A stretch of 27,272 nt of DNA from Pseudozyma flocculosa PF-1 (GCF_000417875.1 NW_006920875.1:3059-30330), one strand, 5' to 3'; shown: positions 10,851 through 20,949, counted from the stretch's first letter. The notes: generated by a model not told the origin, from the sequence alone. Numbers and translations: made by a program.

Positions 10851-11265
10851 GCTGGGCGAGGTGGGCGGTGCCGATGCGAGGATGGCGGTGGTGGTGGTGG
10901 TGGTCGAGACGAGCCGTGGCCGCCGCCAGGGACGAGAAGGAATCGACACTCGACGCTGTCTGCCCGCAGCCACAGCCGGAAAATTGGACGCAGCGCAGCT
11001 GAATGGCACGGCACAGCAGCGCAGGGCAGGGCAGAGGTTGGGAACAGGTGCGGTCTGTGCGAGAGAGATGGGGCTTTGCACCTCGACCGATGCTGCTTTC
11101 AATTGACACCGACGCCCTCTCCCCACCACCACCATCGCCATCGCCATTGCCATCACCATCACACGAAGACTTCACCTCCCACCCTCGGCAGTTAATCGCT
11201 TCATCCTCAGCCCCGGCTCACACCCTACACGGTCGCCCCTGCCACACGCCGGCCGCCTCACCATC
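10851..11265. promoter_or_regulatory. Divergent promoter between prefoldin 3 and OHCU gene
   Basis: A 415-bp region between two outward-facing starts must serve both genes. It contains a degenerate CACCAT/CGCCAT repeat at about 11125-11162. I recognise no TATA box or known factor site. Confidence 0.5.
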
Positions 11266-13236
11266 ATGCCTCCTCCCACCAACCCGACCTACATCAAGCC
11301 CGCCCAGATACCCGACGCCTCGCCCGCACAGCTCGAACCCATCCTCCTCCGCCTCCTCGAGTGCCCGCGCCAGCTCCTCCCCGACCTCGCAAATGACTGC
11401 GCAACCGCCATCGCAGACCTGCCCGACGAGGACAGGCCACGCTCCTATGAGGGCCTCTGCGACGTCGCCCGCTTCTGCGTAGAAGACGAGCCCGGCTGGG
11501 ACACGCCAAAGCGCGCCCTCTTTATCGGCGGACACCCGCGCATCGGCGCACCCATCACCGCCAACACTGCCGAGCTCAGCGAAGAGAGCAGAAAGGAACA
11601 GCTCAAGGGCGGCCAGGTCGACCCCGCCACGCTGGAGCGTACGTCGTCGGCGGCCACCAAAGCGCGCCCGGCCTCGCACCCGCAGCTGACATCTCACTCC
11701 TGCCCATCTCCCTCCCTTGATCCCTGCAGGGCTCGCACGCCTCAACGCCCTCTATGAGGCTCGCTATCCGGGCCTCCGCTTCGTCACCTACGTAGCCGGA
11801 CGATCCCGCGCCGCCGTCGCAGACGAGCTCGCCGCCAACCTCGGTGCCGGCATCGCAGACCTCGCCGCTCCCTCTGACCTGCCCGCCGACCAGGTCAGGC
11901 CTCAGGGCACGCACGAGTGGCAGTCGGAGCTCGACCGCGCCTCGGATGCGCTCTGGGAGATTGCCACCGACCGTGCCGGAAAGCTCACCAACGAAGTCGA
12001 GTCACAGCCACCGGCCGGTCCTGACGCCGACGGCGGACCAGCACAGCAGGGTGAGAAGACAACGACAACGACAGCGGCAGCAGCGGAAGCGGCGGCAGCG
12101 GCCGACGCGACGACGAAGACATCAGCCTCTGAAGCGCCGCCATCCGGATCGGCTCTCGGGACCAGTACCGCCGCCAGGTCCGACGCCGTCGTCGGACAGG
12201 ACGTCCCCTTTCTCTCGCTCGCCGCCTTCCGCATGCTCGTCCTCTCGTCGCCCGTGCTCGAGTCGTTTTTCGAGTCGGACCTCACACCCTCCTTCTACCT
12301 GGAACCCGTACAACGTTCGCAGAGCGGCGGCGCCTACGCCTGGCACACGGCTCCCACCCTTCCCGGCGCACCCCGTGCGGTTCCCGGAGCGGCGGCACCG
12401 GCAGCGGCGACTGCGGCAACGGGGGCCACCAAGGACGCCGGCGGGTGGGCGGCGGCGGAAGCAAGCTATAGCCGCGACGTGACGAGCGGCGCGCGGGGCA
12501 AGGTGGTCGGCTTCCTCGGCGGCCTGCTGGGAGAGGAGGGCAAGGCCAAGATGACGGCCCTCGCCGACCAGGTGGGCCAGCGGCTGCAGACGCACACCGT
12601 CAGCGGGCCCAAGCCGTCGTTTGGGCGCAAGGAGACGCTCGACGGCGGCAAGATGGACACGCAGGAGCTGCGGGACAAGGAGGCCGAGGAGCGGCGGCGC
12701 GTACAGGAGGAGCGCAAGGGCTCGCTGGGCAGTCGGCTGGCCAATGCGCTCCGCGGACCGCAGAGGATGGGGGCCGCGGATCCGTCCTCGACATTGGCGT
12801 CGGCGTCATCGTCCTCGGCCTCGGCCTCGGCCTCTCCCGGAGGTGGCGGCGGGGCGGACGAGAGGGGCAGGACAATAGACCGACGTCCCTCTGGCGGCGC
12901 ACCCTCGACGACAACGACAACGGCCGAAGAAAGGCAGAGGAAGAGGATGAGTCTTCGCGGCACCGACCTGGCGACGTCCGGACCGCTCGCCGCGGCCGAG
13001 ACGCTGCGGGCGGCGCAGGCCGCGCTGGTCGAGGAGCGACCTGCGTTTGTCATCGATGAGGTCGGCGCGAACGGCGAAGAGGAGGAGGAGGAGGATGAGG
13101 AGGAGGGGGAGGAGGGGGAAGGCGGTGCCGAAGAGGCGGTGGGCGTATCGCCGGAAGACGAGGGGGAGGCGCAGGGCCTGCTGCGGGGCAAGGAGGCCGC
13201 CATGGCAAAGGAGCTGCGCCAGGCTGCGCCCCAGTA

Positions 13237-13237
<1 letters not shown>
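11266..13237 (+). CDS. OHCU decarboxylase-domain protein with long C-terminal extension
   Basis: The N-terminal domain belongs to the OHCU decarboxylase family, which converts 2-oxo-4-hydroxy-4-carboxy-5-ureidoimidazoline to S-allantoin in urate breakdown. Exons are 11266-11638 and 11730-13237; the 91-nt intron runs from GTACGT to CCCTGCAG and joins in phase 1 (TLE-R-LARLNALYEARY). The protein has 626 residues. Domain residues 10-209 contain LFIGGHPRIGAPI with the catalytic-type His90, LSEESRKEQ with Glu111, and YPGLRFVTYVAGRSRAAV. Family members are normally about 170-220 residues. The extra ~415 residues comprise a Thr/Ala linker (about 230-280), a conserved-looking hydrophobic block near 282-318 (LSLAAFRMLVLSSPVLESFF), a basic charged helix at 430-470, Ser-rich DNA-coded repeats, and an acidic Glu run near 604-618. 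I do not recognise the extension. Domain call is firm; function of the fusion is unknown. Confidence 0.85.

Positions 13238-13291
<54 letters not shown>
13238..13291. repeat. (TCG)18 microsatellite directly abutting a stop codon
   Basis: Eighteen perfect TCG triplets begin at the base after the TAG stop of the OHCU-domain gene. They would form the start of its 3' UTR. Confidence 0.97.
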
Positions 13292-13292
<1 letters not shown>

Positions 13293-13441
13293 GGGGTGTG
13301 GCGACGGTCTTTCGAGCGAGAGCAGGCAAGTCGGGGATTGGAAGCGAGCGGCAGGAAGGCTGCTCCGACGACGACATTGGCGGAACAAGAGCTCGTGGTC
13401 TCGAGGAGGGGGCGGTCTCGAGGAGGGGTATGAGATTGGGG

Positions 13442-13447
13442 AATAAA
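13442..13447 (+). terminator. Candidate polyadenylation signal AATAAA
   Basis: A canonical AATAAA lies about 205 bp past the OHCU gene stop, in otherwise GC-rich convergent intergenic DNA. Fungal poly(A) signals are loose, so this is only suggestive. Confidence 0.45.
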
Positions 13448-13455
13448 TCCATCTA

Positions 13456-13524
13456 GACGACGACGACGACGACGACGAGCGAGCGAAGAGAGACAGACAG
13501 GCAGACAGACAGACAGACAGACAA
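13456..13524. repeat. (GAC)7 and interrupted (GACA)n microsatellites
   Basis: Seven GAC triplets at 13456-13476 are followed by GAGC/GAGA spacer bases and a GACA tetranucleotide run at about 13491-13523 with one GG interruption. They lie in the convergent spacer before the Dcr2-like gene's 3' end. Confidence 0.93.
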
Positions 13525-13588
13525 AGGCAATCTAGCAAGACCAAGGCCGAGGTCCACGGTCGGAAGAGGAGGAGGGGCGGTGGGGAGA

Positions 13589-15715
13589 CTAGGAAAGGAG
13601 CAACTCGTCGACCCTCTCCGGGGTGCCCTCGACACGGTGCCAGGTGCGTACGACGTCGCCCCACTGACTGAGTTCGACGACGCGCGACCGCCGTCGGAAT
13701 CCGGCCAGACCGTACCCTGCAAAGCTGGATCCGCCGGCAAAGCAGATCCAGACGCCGTCGATGCGTCGACAGTCCTCGTTGACGTGCATGTGTCCGTGGC
13801 AGAGTAGACGGATACTTCCCCCTTGCCTCCCTTGTCCTTGTCCTCGTCCTCGTTCCGACCCTCGTTCCAGCGTCGAGGAAGATTGGTTCGCGTGGATATC
13901 GAGGATCGCCTCGAATATCCCGCCCTGCGACTGGCCGCCTTCAAAGGTCGTTATCTCCTCGCGCACCCCCTTGATTAGCGGTAGTCGTTGCCCCAAAGAC
14001 GAAGACGAAGATGAAGTTGAAGACGAAGGAGGAGCATCCTCCACGTCGACTGGGGCGAATGCTTCGGGGACGGGGATGTGCATAAACAGGATCGAGGGCG
14101 GCGCGGCGAGCATCTGCCCCTGATCCGCATCCGCTTCCCACTCCCCCCGTGCGCCCGATTCTCGCCGTCCCACCGCCTCCGCCGCCGAACGACGACGACG
14201 CCACGGCTGCGGGCCCAGATCCTCGGCGCCATCGGGACGGTAGGGCCGCAGCGTGGGTCTGCGCGCGTCAATCTTGCGCCGGAACCACTGCACCTGGTCG
14301 GCGTGCACCCAGCCGTACCCCGGCTTCTTCCACGGCTTCCACTTGTCCTTTGGCGCGCGCGAGCCCGAGTCAAAGAACCACAGCGTCGAGAGGAGCGTCC
14401 GGTCCCGGTGCGGCGAGAACAGGTCGATGTAGTAGTTGCCGTCGCCCGTGACCTCGGCCGGACCGACGCGGCTGAGGCTGTACGGAAGGCTCTGGAGCAG
14501 CCGCATCTGCTCGGTGCGCGTGTAGGCGCCCGTCTCGCTGTCGTGGTTGCCCAGGATGGCGGCCCACGGCACCTTGCGCTCGATGAGCGGGTTGACAAAG
14601 AGCGGTATGACGCTGCGCTCGTCCCAGCTCGTCGCCTGGCCGTTGAGCTGGTCCCCGCTGAACACAACCAGGTCGGGCTTCTCGGCGTCGAGCCACTGCC
14701 CAATGAGCCGCAGCGTGTCGTTCTTGGCCACGCACGCCTCGACCCGCTCCACGTCGCGGCAGGGCTCTGGGTTGACGGAAAAGTGCAGGTCGGCCAGCTG
14801 CAGGACCTTGAAGGTGCCGTCGCGCCGGAACGTGGGCGGCAGCGTGCCCGTGCTCGGCCGCGGCGTGCGGCGGATCGAGAGCGAGACGCGCGATGCGCCC
14901 ATGGCAGGGTGCGCGGCCGAGATGACGCCCGCCAGGCTGAAGCCGGGCCATGCCGGGTTGTCGCCGTAGACGAGGTCGAGCTCGGTGATGGCCTCTTCGT
15001 CGTGCGCTGCTGCACCGTCGGCGCCGCCGTCAACCCCGCCGGCGGTGCGAAAGTAGAGGTGCATGTTGCGCTCCTTTGCCCACATGCGCATGTACTTGCT
15101 GCGCAGGTCGTTCTTGACCCTGTGCCATCCGGGACCGGTCGGGTTGGCGTCGACGCCGGACTCGACGAGGCGCACCTCTACGACGCGAGGGACGTCGTTC
15201 CTGCGGCTCTTTCGGTAGAAGAGGAAGCGCTGGTCGATGGAGCCAAAGAGGTTGCCGAGGATGCCGCCGGACGCGGCGCCAAAGACGGCCGTGGGGTCGA
15301 GGGAGCGGTCGACACGCACCCACTTGCCCAGCCGGGCGTCGTCGTCGGGCGTGGTGCGGGGCTGGCAGGCGGAAAAGGGGAGGCAGGACTCGACGGCGAT
15401 GTCGGTCAGGGGCGCCGGGTTGGGCAGGAAGGGTGCGTAGGTGTCGAGCGGGAACGAGGGCAGGTTGAGCTCGTCCGGTACTGCCTGTGCGCCCGCCGCT
15501 TTGCCGCCGCCGCCGCCGCCGAGGTCCTCGTGCTGGACCGAATGAGGGGCGGCGAGGGGATCGTGTTCGAGCACGATCGAGTCGAGGGCCTGCCATCCGA
15601 TGATGCGGGACGCGTAGGGGGTGCCGTCGTGCGCGAGGTAAAAGAGGGCGGTGAGCATCATGGTGAAAGAGCCCACCACGACCAGGTGGCGCAGCGGCAT
15701 GCGGCGGCGTGGCAT
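13589..15715 (-). CDS. Dcr2-like calcineurin-type metallophosphoesterase, membrane-anchored
   Basis: Single-exon 708-residue protein of the metallophosphatase superfamily. It resembles the fungal Dcr2/Sia1-type phosphatases; yeast Dcr2 has been linked to cell-cycle progression and to Ire1 dephosphorylation. Residues 10-28 form a hydrophobic signal anchor after a basic MPRRR start, predicting a type II membrane protein with its catalytic part in the lumen or outside. Metal-binding motifs appear in order: DLH at 309-311, GDQ at 354-356, GNHD at 389-392, His546 in ILFMHIPVPEAF, and GHMH at 641-644. The Dcr2-type block KPGYGWVHADQVQWF is at 464-478. Low-complexity inserts occupy about 500-535 and 560-576. 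The region 30-300 carries the family's less conserved N-terminal part. Class assignment is strong; exact orthology to Dcr2 is probable but not proven. Confidence 0.88.
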   Translation of the reverse strand: MPRRRMPLRHLVVVGSFTMMLTALFYLAHDGTPYASRIIGWQALDSIVLEHDPLAAPHSVQHEDLGGGGGGKAAGAQAVPDELNLPSFPLDTYAPFLPNPAPLTDIAVESCLPFSACQPRTTPDDDARLGKWVRVDRSLDPTAVFGAASGGILGNLFGSIDQRFLFYRKSRRNDVPRVVEVRLVESGVDANPTGPGWHRVKNDLRSKYMRMWAKERNMHLYFRTAGGVDGGADGAAAHDEEAITELDLVYGDNPAWPGFSLAGVISAAHPAMGASRVSLSIRRTPRPSTGTLPPTFRRDGTFKVLQLADLHFSVNPEPCRDVERVEACVAKNDTLRLIGQWLDAEKPDLVVFSGDQLNGQATSWDERSVIPLFVNPLIERKVPWAAILGNHDSETGAYTRTEQMRLLQSLPYSLSRVGPAEVTGDGNYYIDLFSPHRDRTLLSTLWFFDSGSRAPKDKWKPWKKPGYGWVHADQVQWFRRKIDARRPTLRPYRPDGAEDLGPQPWRRRRSAAEAVGRRESGARGEWEADADQGQMLAAPPSILFMHIPVPEAFAPVDVEDAPPSSSTSSSSSSLGQRLPLIKGVREEITTFEGGQSQGGIFEAILDIHANQSSSTLERGSERGRGQGQGRQGGSIRLLCHGHMHVNEDCRRIDGVWICFAGGSSFAGYGLAGFRRRSRVVELSQWGDVVRTWHRVEGTPERVDELLLS

Positions 15716-16296
15716 GGCGGGCAGGGGCGGGGCGGGGCAGAAGAGACGGGGATTAAGCGGCGGGCGGTTGCGGGCTGAGGGCGCACTAATCGTGGCGAGA
15801 GGGGTGGGGACGAGCCCAGAGCATTCCGCCGTCGTTCGACGAGATGCGGCTGTCTATGTATTGCGGGGGGACCGCGGCGTCTATAGCTCGAGGGTGGCCG
15901 GAGTCGAGACAGGCTTGGACGGTTGGTGGTGGTCGGGAGCAAACCAGCTGGCGGGGGGTGGGGGTGGGCTCGAGCCAGCCGCCCCGTGCCCAGGTCGACT
16001 CAGGGTCCAGGCGTGCAGGCGGCAGAGTCAGCGCTGCTCGCAGCTGGGTGCACCAGCGGCCCCGCCGGCCTCGCCCCCCCGCCCCGACTGGCCGCCGGCG
16101 ACACCAAGACCATCGAGGACCACCCTCCTGGCATCACCGGGCTCCTCGCTGTGCCCTTACCGCCGATCCCACCCCGCACGGGCAGCAGCGACAACGCGAC
16201 GCCATTCGGTCCAGATCTCTATCAATTGACTGCAATCGTGCCTACCACGTCCTCGCCACCGCTACAGTGCTGTGCTCTGCTACTACTCTGCGGCGG
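15716..16296 (-). promoter_or_regulatory. Upstream region of Dcr2-like gene
   Basis: This 581-bp same-strand spacer lies between the Dcr2-like start and the MMS19 stop. It is GC-rich with G- and C-runs (for example around 15952-15966 and 16074-16084). I see no gene, RNA or recognisable motif in it. Confidence 0.35.
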
Positions 16297-19200
16297 CTAC
16301 TCGTCCTGCTTGGCGCTGCCCACCTCGAACCACGCATCGCGGCAGTCGACGGCCCGCTCCCTCACCTTGCGCTTCGGGTCGTCGATGCCCGTGCCCGGAG
16401 CAGCGAGCGCCTTGAGCACCTCGACCTTGTACCGCTGCACCTCGGCCGCCGGCAGCGCAGTCGCAATCGACGACAGCGCCCGCAGCGCCGCGATCCGCGT
16501 CGTCGCCACCACGTGCCGCGCCTCGCGCGCATTCTCCAGCAGCCTCCGCACCAGCGTCGACAGGTGCGAAACGACCAGGTCCGTCGGGTCCTTGGACGTC
16601 GCCGACCCGCTCCCTCCCAGCGCCGTCGCAGACGCAGACGCAGGCGCCGCGCGCAACCGCCGCCCCACCTCGACCGACACCAGGATGCCGTCGGCGGCGC
16701 TCATCCTCGCCCGCGCATCGGGCAGCGACAGCGCCTGGATCAGCAGCGGGAACAGCTCCACCAGCTGGTCGCTGATCGTCTGCGGCGGCAGGTACGGCAG
16801 CAGCGACGACAGCGCGATCAGGTACAGCGTCTTGGTCCACGCCGACCCACTGCCGTTGCCCCGGATCAGCCTCGGCAGCAGCGACGAAAAGAACCGCTGC
16901 CGCGACAGCAGCCGGATCGTGAAGCCGTTGGCCTTGGTCACCACCCCGTCCTCGGTCCTCGCCACAATCTCGAGCGATCGCGACGCGTGCTTGGCCGCCG
17001 CCCACCGAGGGTCCTTGTCGTCGGCCCGCGCCGCATCGCCGGCCGGCGCGTCAAAGATCTCGTCGAGCACGCGCCCAATCATCCGGTCGCCCTGCTTGCT
17101 CGCCTTGACCGAGAAGCCGCGCGCCATCCACATCCACGCCTGCTGGGCCCGCCGACGGCGCACCGGATCCGGGGCCGCATCGCCCGACGACACGGGTAGC
17201 ACCTCGGTCCGCCACAGCTCGTCGGCGAGCGACTCAAACTCGGCAGCGACGGCGGCCTGCGTGTCGTCGACGTGCTTGTTGATGCACGAGCACAGCATCC
17301 ACATCCCCGCCTGCGCCTGCAGCTCCGACACGCCGGAATTCAGCGTCCAGCGCAGCAGCTGGCGCACAAACGCGAGCGCCGCAGAGCCATCGCCACCGCT
17401 CGAGGCATCCCCGAGCGACGGGATGCCGGCCTCCTTGCCGCTGGCGACGACCGCCGCGCTGAACAGCGCCAGACTGTCCCGCTTGGCCTTGCTGAAGGAC
17501 GATGCGTTGTCCTCGACGTCAAAAGGACGGAAGTTGCCGTTGCCGAGCGGCGAGTTGGACGGGATCAGCGAGGCGCCGTTGTTGCCGCCGTCGGCGCCGC
17601 CGACGGGGATCGGCTTGGCGCCGCCCGAGAAGGTCTTGTTGAGGATCACGAGCAGCTCGCGCTGCTTGGCCGTGTCGAGCGCCTTGACCAGCGTGCCCAG
17701 TAGGCGCGCCGAGTCGGCGATGATCTGGGCGTGGGCGCCGATGCCGAGTCGGCGCGGGCTGGACGACTCGACGTCGGCCTCGGCGGCCGCCTCGAGGCCG
17801 CTGAGCGCCAGCACCACCAGGCGCGGCGGCAGCGCCTGGCCGTACTTTGCCAGGTCCCGGTGGCCGCGGCGCTTCTTTTCGTCGAGCAGCGTCTGGAGCG
17901 TCAGGATGAGGCCGCGGGCGTAGCCGAGGTTGGCCTCCTCGAGCGCGCGCACCTCTTCCTCGATCGCCTCGAGCGGCTTGTCCTCCTCGGTGGTGTCGTC
18001 GACGCCGAGGATGCCGGCGGACCGGCTGATGGGCACGCAGCAGAGCTCGAGGCGCGTGAAGAGCTTGACCACGACGGCGTCAAAGAGGTGGGGCGCGACG
18101 CAGAGGTGCGAAATGGCGCCGAGGCTGCGCCGGATACTGGCCTTGGACTGGTCCAGGAGCCCCTCGAGCTCGTCGACGGGCTGGCCGGCGGTGCGCGACT
18201 CGGGGTCCTGCGATGGCAGCATCCGCTCGGGCAGACCCTCGAGGAGCACCGGCAGCACAATCTCCTCGATGAGCTTGGACGTGGCGCTCTTGCCCGCAGG
18301 GCCTCCGGCCGCCCGCTCGTTGGCGACCACCTCGATGGCGCAGAGCGCCTCTTCGCGCACGTCGTCGCCCTTGACCGAGGTGAGCAGCTCGGCGACCTCG
18401 CGTGTGAGAAAGGCCGTCTCGTCGGCCGAGAGGAAGGGCTTGGGCCGCGCATCGTCGGATGCGGTCGGCGCCGCCGGGGCCGTCGCGGTCGATGTGCTGA
18501 GGATCGAGATGGCGACGACCGACGAATAGGCCATCAGGGCGGAGCGGCGGTACGACGTCGAGCGGAGGCCGTTGGACAGCGACGAAAGCAGGTCGCCGAG
18601 GAAGGCGTCGAGCGGACGGTTGTCGCCCTGGTAGGATCGGCGCAGGTCCTTTGCAGGCAGCATCTGGCCGGAGCCCTCGCGGAAGCTGGCATCGTTCGCG
18701 GCCGTGGCGTCGGTCTTCGGAACAGTCAGTGCAGCCGGGCTTGCCGCCGCCGTCTCGGCCCTGTCCCTGTCCTTGGATGCCTGGACCGCCTCCGAGGCGC
18801 GGTAGACGCGGGCGAGCGCCTCGAGGACCTCGCCGACGCCGTTGAGGATGGGGGTGCGCATGGCGAGGTCGGCGGGCTCGGCAAACATCTTCATCATCTG
18901 GTCCATGAAGCCGTAGGTGGCCAGGTAGGCGGTCGAGGGCGATGCGCGGACCATGCAGCCGAGAACCTTGATGGCGGCCTTTGCGAGCGACTTGCCGGGC
19001 TCCTCGAGCTCGACGAGGCAGTCGTGGACCATCCTGGGCGCGATGCCCTGGGGCGGGTCGATGCCGTCGTAGAGGACGTGGAGGAGGGTGGTGAGGGCGT
19101 CGCACGACAGGTCGCAGGTCTCGTCGTCGGTGGCGTGGAAGATTTCGATCTTGAGCCCCTCCCACAGGCGCTTGGCGTTGGCGTCTGCGGCGGCACGGCC

Positions 19201-20415
19201 GTAGACGGGGGCGGCGGCGATGATGGTGCGGAGCGTGTCGAGCTTGGCGGGTCCACCGGCGGCCGAGAGCTTTTCGAGGAGGAGCGGGTAGCCGAGCGGG
19301 GCCATTGCGGGCGAGGCGCAGAGGGCGGCGCGGAGGGCGAGCTTGAGGTCGTCGGATGTGATGCCGTAGGGGTCGTCGGGCGGGGGGCGGAAGGTGATGG
19401 GGAAGTAGCAGAAGGTGATGTCGAAGAAGGCCTCTGTCATTTCGCGGTCCATCTGCCACTCGGTGAGGAGGACCTTGTCGACGCCAAAGAGGACCATCAG
19501 GTTGCGCGGGTCCTTTTCGCCCGTGACGAGGCGGACGTAGCCCTTGAGGAAGGGCTTCCCCTCGCACCGGTCGGGGCGGGCCTCGGCGGGCAGCTTCTTT
19601 TTGATGTCGTCGTCTTCGTCGTCGTCATCTTCGGCGTCGTCATCGCCGCGCTGCTGCTTGTCGAGGTCCATGGCGGTTGGGCCATCGCCCGTGCTGTGCG
19701 AGTTTGGATCGCGGTACGACTTGAGGCTGTTGCGGTGGTGGGCGACGAGCGAGTCGAGGAGGCGGTAGACGAGGAAGCGGAGCGACTGCGGGTGATCGCT
19801 GGGTTTCACGTGTTGGAAGAGGGCGGTGCAGACGGCGTGCGCCTGCTCGAGGCCGAAGCCCTTGACGGGGGCGGCTTGGCTCGGCTGCGTCGGAGGGGGC
19901 TGGCTCGAATGGCACGCCGAGAGGGCGGTGAGGGCGCGGAGGCAGGATACGAGCATGGCGCTGCCCTGGAGCGTCTTTGCCTCTGCCTCGTTTCTGCGCG
20001 CGCGCGGTGCCGTCTCGGGGAGCACCTCGGGCGCGTTGGCGGAGCGGATAAAGCTGTCAAAGATGAGGACCGAGTCCGAGACCTTGTCCGCGAGGAACGT
20101 GGTGAGCGTGCGGACGGCCTGGATGGTAAAGATGTCGGCGACGGCGATCCGGGCGGGGGACGCGGCGGCGGAATGAGGTACCGATGGCGTCGGCGCGGGC
20201 CGTGCCGGGTCGAGAAAGTGGCAGGTGATTTCGGCGAGGAGCTGCACCGCCCGGGTGCGCTGCTGCTCGTCTTGGCTGGTGAGGTACTCGCCCATGGACC
20301 GAACGATGCCGAGCAGCGACACTTTGCCCGCCGAGAGATCGTCGAGCAGCGAGGGCGGCGTGTGCTCAAAGGATCCGACCACGTAGGCGCGGATGGCCTG
20401 CGCGTGGTCCGCCAT
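16297..20415 (-). CDS. MMS19: MMS19, cytosolic iron-sulfur cluster targeting factor
   Basis: HEAT-repeat adaptor of the CIA targeting complex, which delivers Fe-S clusters to nuclear and cytosolic proteins such as XPD/Rad3, DNA polymerases and primases. Mutants in yeast are sensitive to DNA damage. One exon of 1,372 residues, somewhat longer than typical members (about 1,030). The N-terminal MMS19 domain carries DPRNLMVLF at 302-310 and the hallmark CYFPITFRPPPDDPYGIT at 336-353, followed by LGYPLLLEKLSA. HEAT repeats fill the rest, ending in a family-like C-terminus with DDPKRKVRERAVDCRDAW. An acidic Asp/Glu insert sits at 258-270 and several Ala/Ser-rich inserts account for the extra length. 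The start giving MADHAQAIRAYVVG was chosen because the preceding 96 open codons are Pro/Ser-rich leader sequence. The gene diverges from the GH20 gene. Confidence 0.93.
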   Translation of the reverse strand: MADHAQAIRAYVVGSFEHTPPSLLDDLSAGKVSLLGIVRSMGEYLTSQDEQQRTRAVQLLAEITCHFLDPARPAPTPSVPHSAAASPARIAVADIFTIQAVRTLTTFLADKVSDSVLIFDSFIRSANAPEVLPETAPRARRNEAEAKTLQGSAMLVSCLRALTALSACHSSQPPPTQPSQAAPVKGFGLEQAHAVCTALFQHVKPSDHPQSLRFLVYRLLDSLVAHHRNSLKSYRDPNSHSTGDGPTAMDLDKQQRGDDDAEDDDDEDDDIKKKLPAEARPDRCEGKPFLKGYVRLVTGEKDPRNLMVLFGVDKVLLTEWQMDREMTEAFFDITFCYFPITFRPPPDDPYGITSDDLKLALRAALCASPAMAPLGYPLLLEKLSAAGGPAKLDTLRTIIAAAPVYGRAAADANAKRLWEGLKIEIFHATDDETCDLSCDALTTLLHVLYDGIDPPQGIAPRMVHDCLVELEEPGKSLAKAAIKVLGCMVRASPSTAYLATYGFMDQMMKMFAEPADLAMRTPILNGVGEVLEALARVYRASEAVQASKDRDRAETAAASPAALTVPKTDATAANDASFREGSGQMLPAKDLRRSYQGDNRPLDAFLGDLLSSLSNGLRSTSYRRSALMAYSSVVAISILSTSTATAPAAPTASDDARPKPFLSADETAFLTREVAELLTSVKGDDVREEALCAIEVVANERAAGGPAGKSATSKLIEEIVLPVLLEGLPERMLPSQDPESRTAGQPVDELEGLLDQSKASIRRSLGAISHLCVAPHLFDAVVVKLFTRLELCCVPISRSAGILGVDDTTEEDKPLEAIEEEVRALEEANLGYARGLILTLQTLLDEKKRRGHRDLAKYGQALPPRLVVLALSGLEAAAEADVESSSPRRLGIGAHAQIIADSARLLGTLVKALDTAKQRELLVILNKTFSGGAKPIPVGGADGGNNGASLIPSNSPLGNGNFRPFDVEDNASSFSKAKRDSLALFSAAVVASGKEAGIPSLGDASSGGDGSAALAFVRQLLRWTLNSGVSELQAQAGMWMLCSCINKHVDDTQAAVAAEFESLADELWRTEVLPVSSGDAAPDPVRRRRAQQAWMWMARGFSVKASKQGDRMIGRVLDEIFDAPAGDAARADDKDPRWAAAKHASRSLEIVARTEDGVVTKANGFTIRLLSRQRFFSSLLPRLIRGNGSGSAWTKTLYLIALSSLLPYLPPQTISDQLVELFPLLIQALSLPDARARMSAADGILVSVEVGRRLRAAPASASATALGGSGSATSKDPTDLVVSHLSTLVRRLLENAREARHVVATTRIAALRALSSIATALPAAEVQRYKVEVLKALAAPGTGIDDPKRKVRERAVDCRDAWFEVGSAKQDE

Positions 20416-20830
20416 GGTGGCTGGCTGGCTGGCTGGTCGTCGAGCGAGGCAGGGCTGTGGGGGAGCAGTCGAGTGGGTGCAGCGAGGGGGGCGACAGCAG
20501 CAGCGGCGGAAGTGCCGATGACGGTGACGATGCTGCACGACCGAGTGGGAGGAGAGGGCAGCCGGGTGATCCGAAAGGGGGGAGGAGCGAGCGACGAGGT
20601 CGAGGTCGAGGTCGAACCAAGGCGAGGTGGAGTCAGCCGGCGTGGGCCTGGCCTGCCTGGCTGCCCTTTGGCTTTCTTCGCGTCCCAGCCTCATGTCACC
20701 CACCCAACTCGCCCCGATCTAGGCCCGATCCATCAGTCTGGCTTGGCCCACACGTCTCGGCGACTAAAGATGTCTGGGGCCAGCCTCCACATCAGACGCC
20801 AGGCGGGTGCGCCGGGCCAAGGTGACTCTG

Positions 20831-20858
20831 CAGCAGCAACAGCAGCAGCAGCAGCAGC
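20831..20858. repeat. (CAG)n triplet repeat
   Basis: CAG triplets with one CAA interruption, in the MMS19/GH20 intergenic region. Confidence 0.9.
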
Positions 20859-20930
20859 TTGCATCAAAAGCCACCGAGCGGAGGCCAGGCGCACAGATGA
20901 CGCCGCCGTCATGGCCGTTGCGGATGACCC

Positions 20931-20949
20931 GGCCTGGCCTGGCCTGGCC
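20931..20949. repeat. (GGCCT)n pentamer array
   Basis: Three perfect GGCCT copies plus GGCC. The same pentamer on the opposite strand forms an array in the TSC13/SET divergent promoter at 25542-25561. Confidence 0.92.

Noticed and set aside
13456..13524. Possible CRISPR-like or direct-repeat array
   Set aside because: These are simple microsatellites of 3- and 4-bp units with no spacers, in a eukaryotic context.
14078..15778. 566-codon plus-strand open frame opposite the Dcr2-like gene
   Set aside because: The opposite strand has the full set of metallophosphoesterase motifs; this frame is a composition-driven shadow.
15716..16296. Searched for a tRNA, small RNA or short gene in the 581-bp spacer
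   Set aside because: No tRNA-like boxes, conserved peptide or clear structure was seen; open frames there are short and unsupported.
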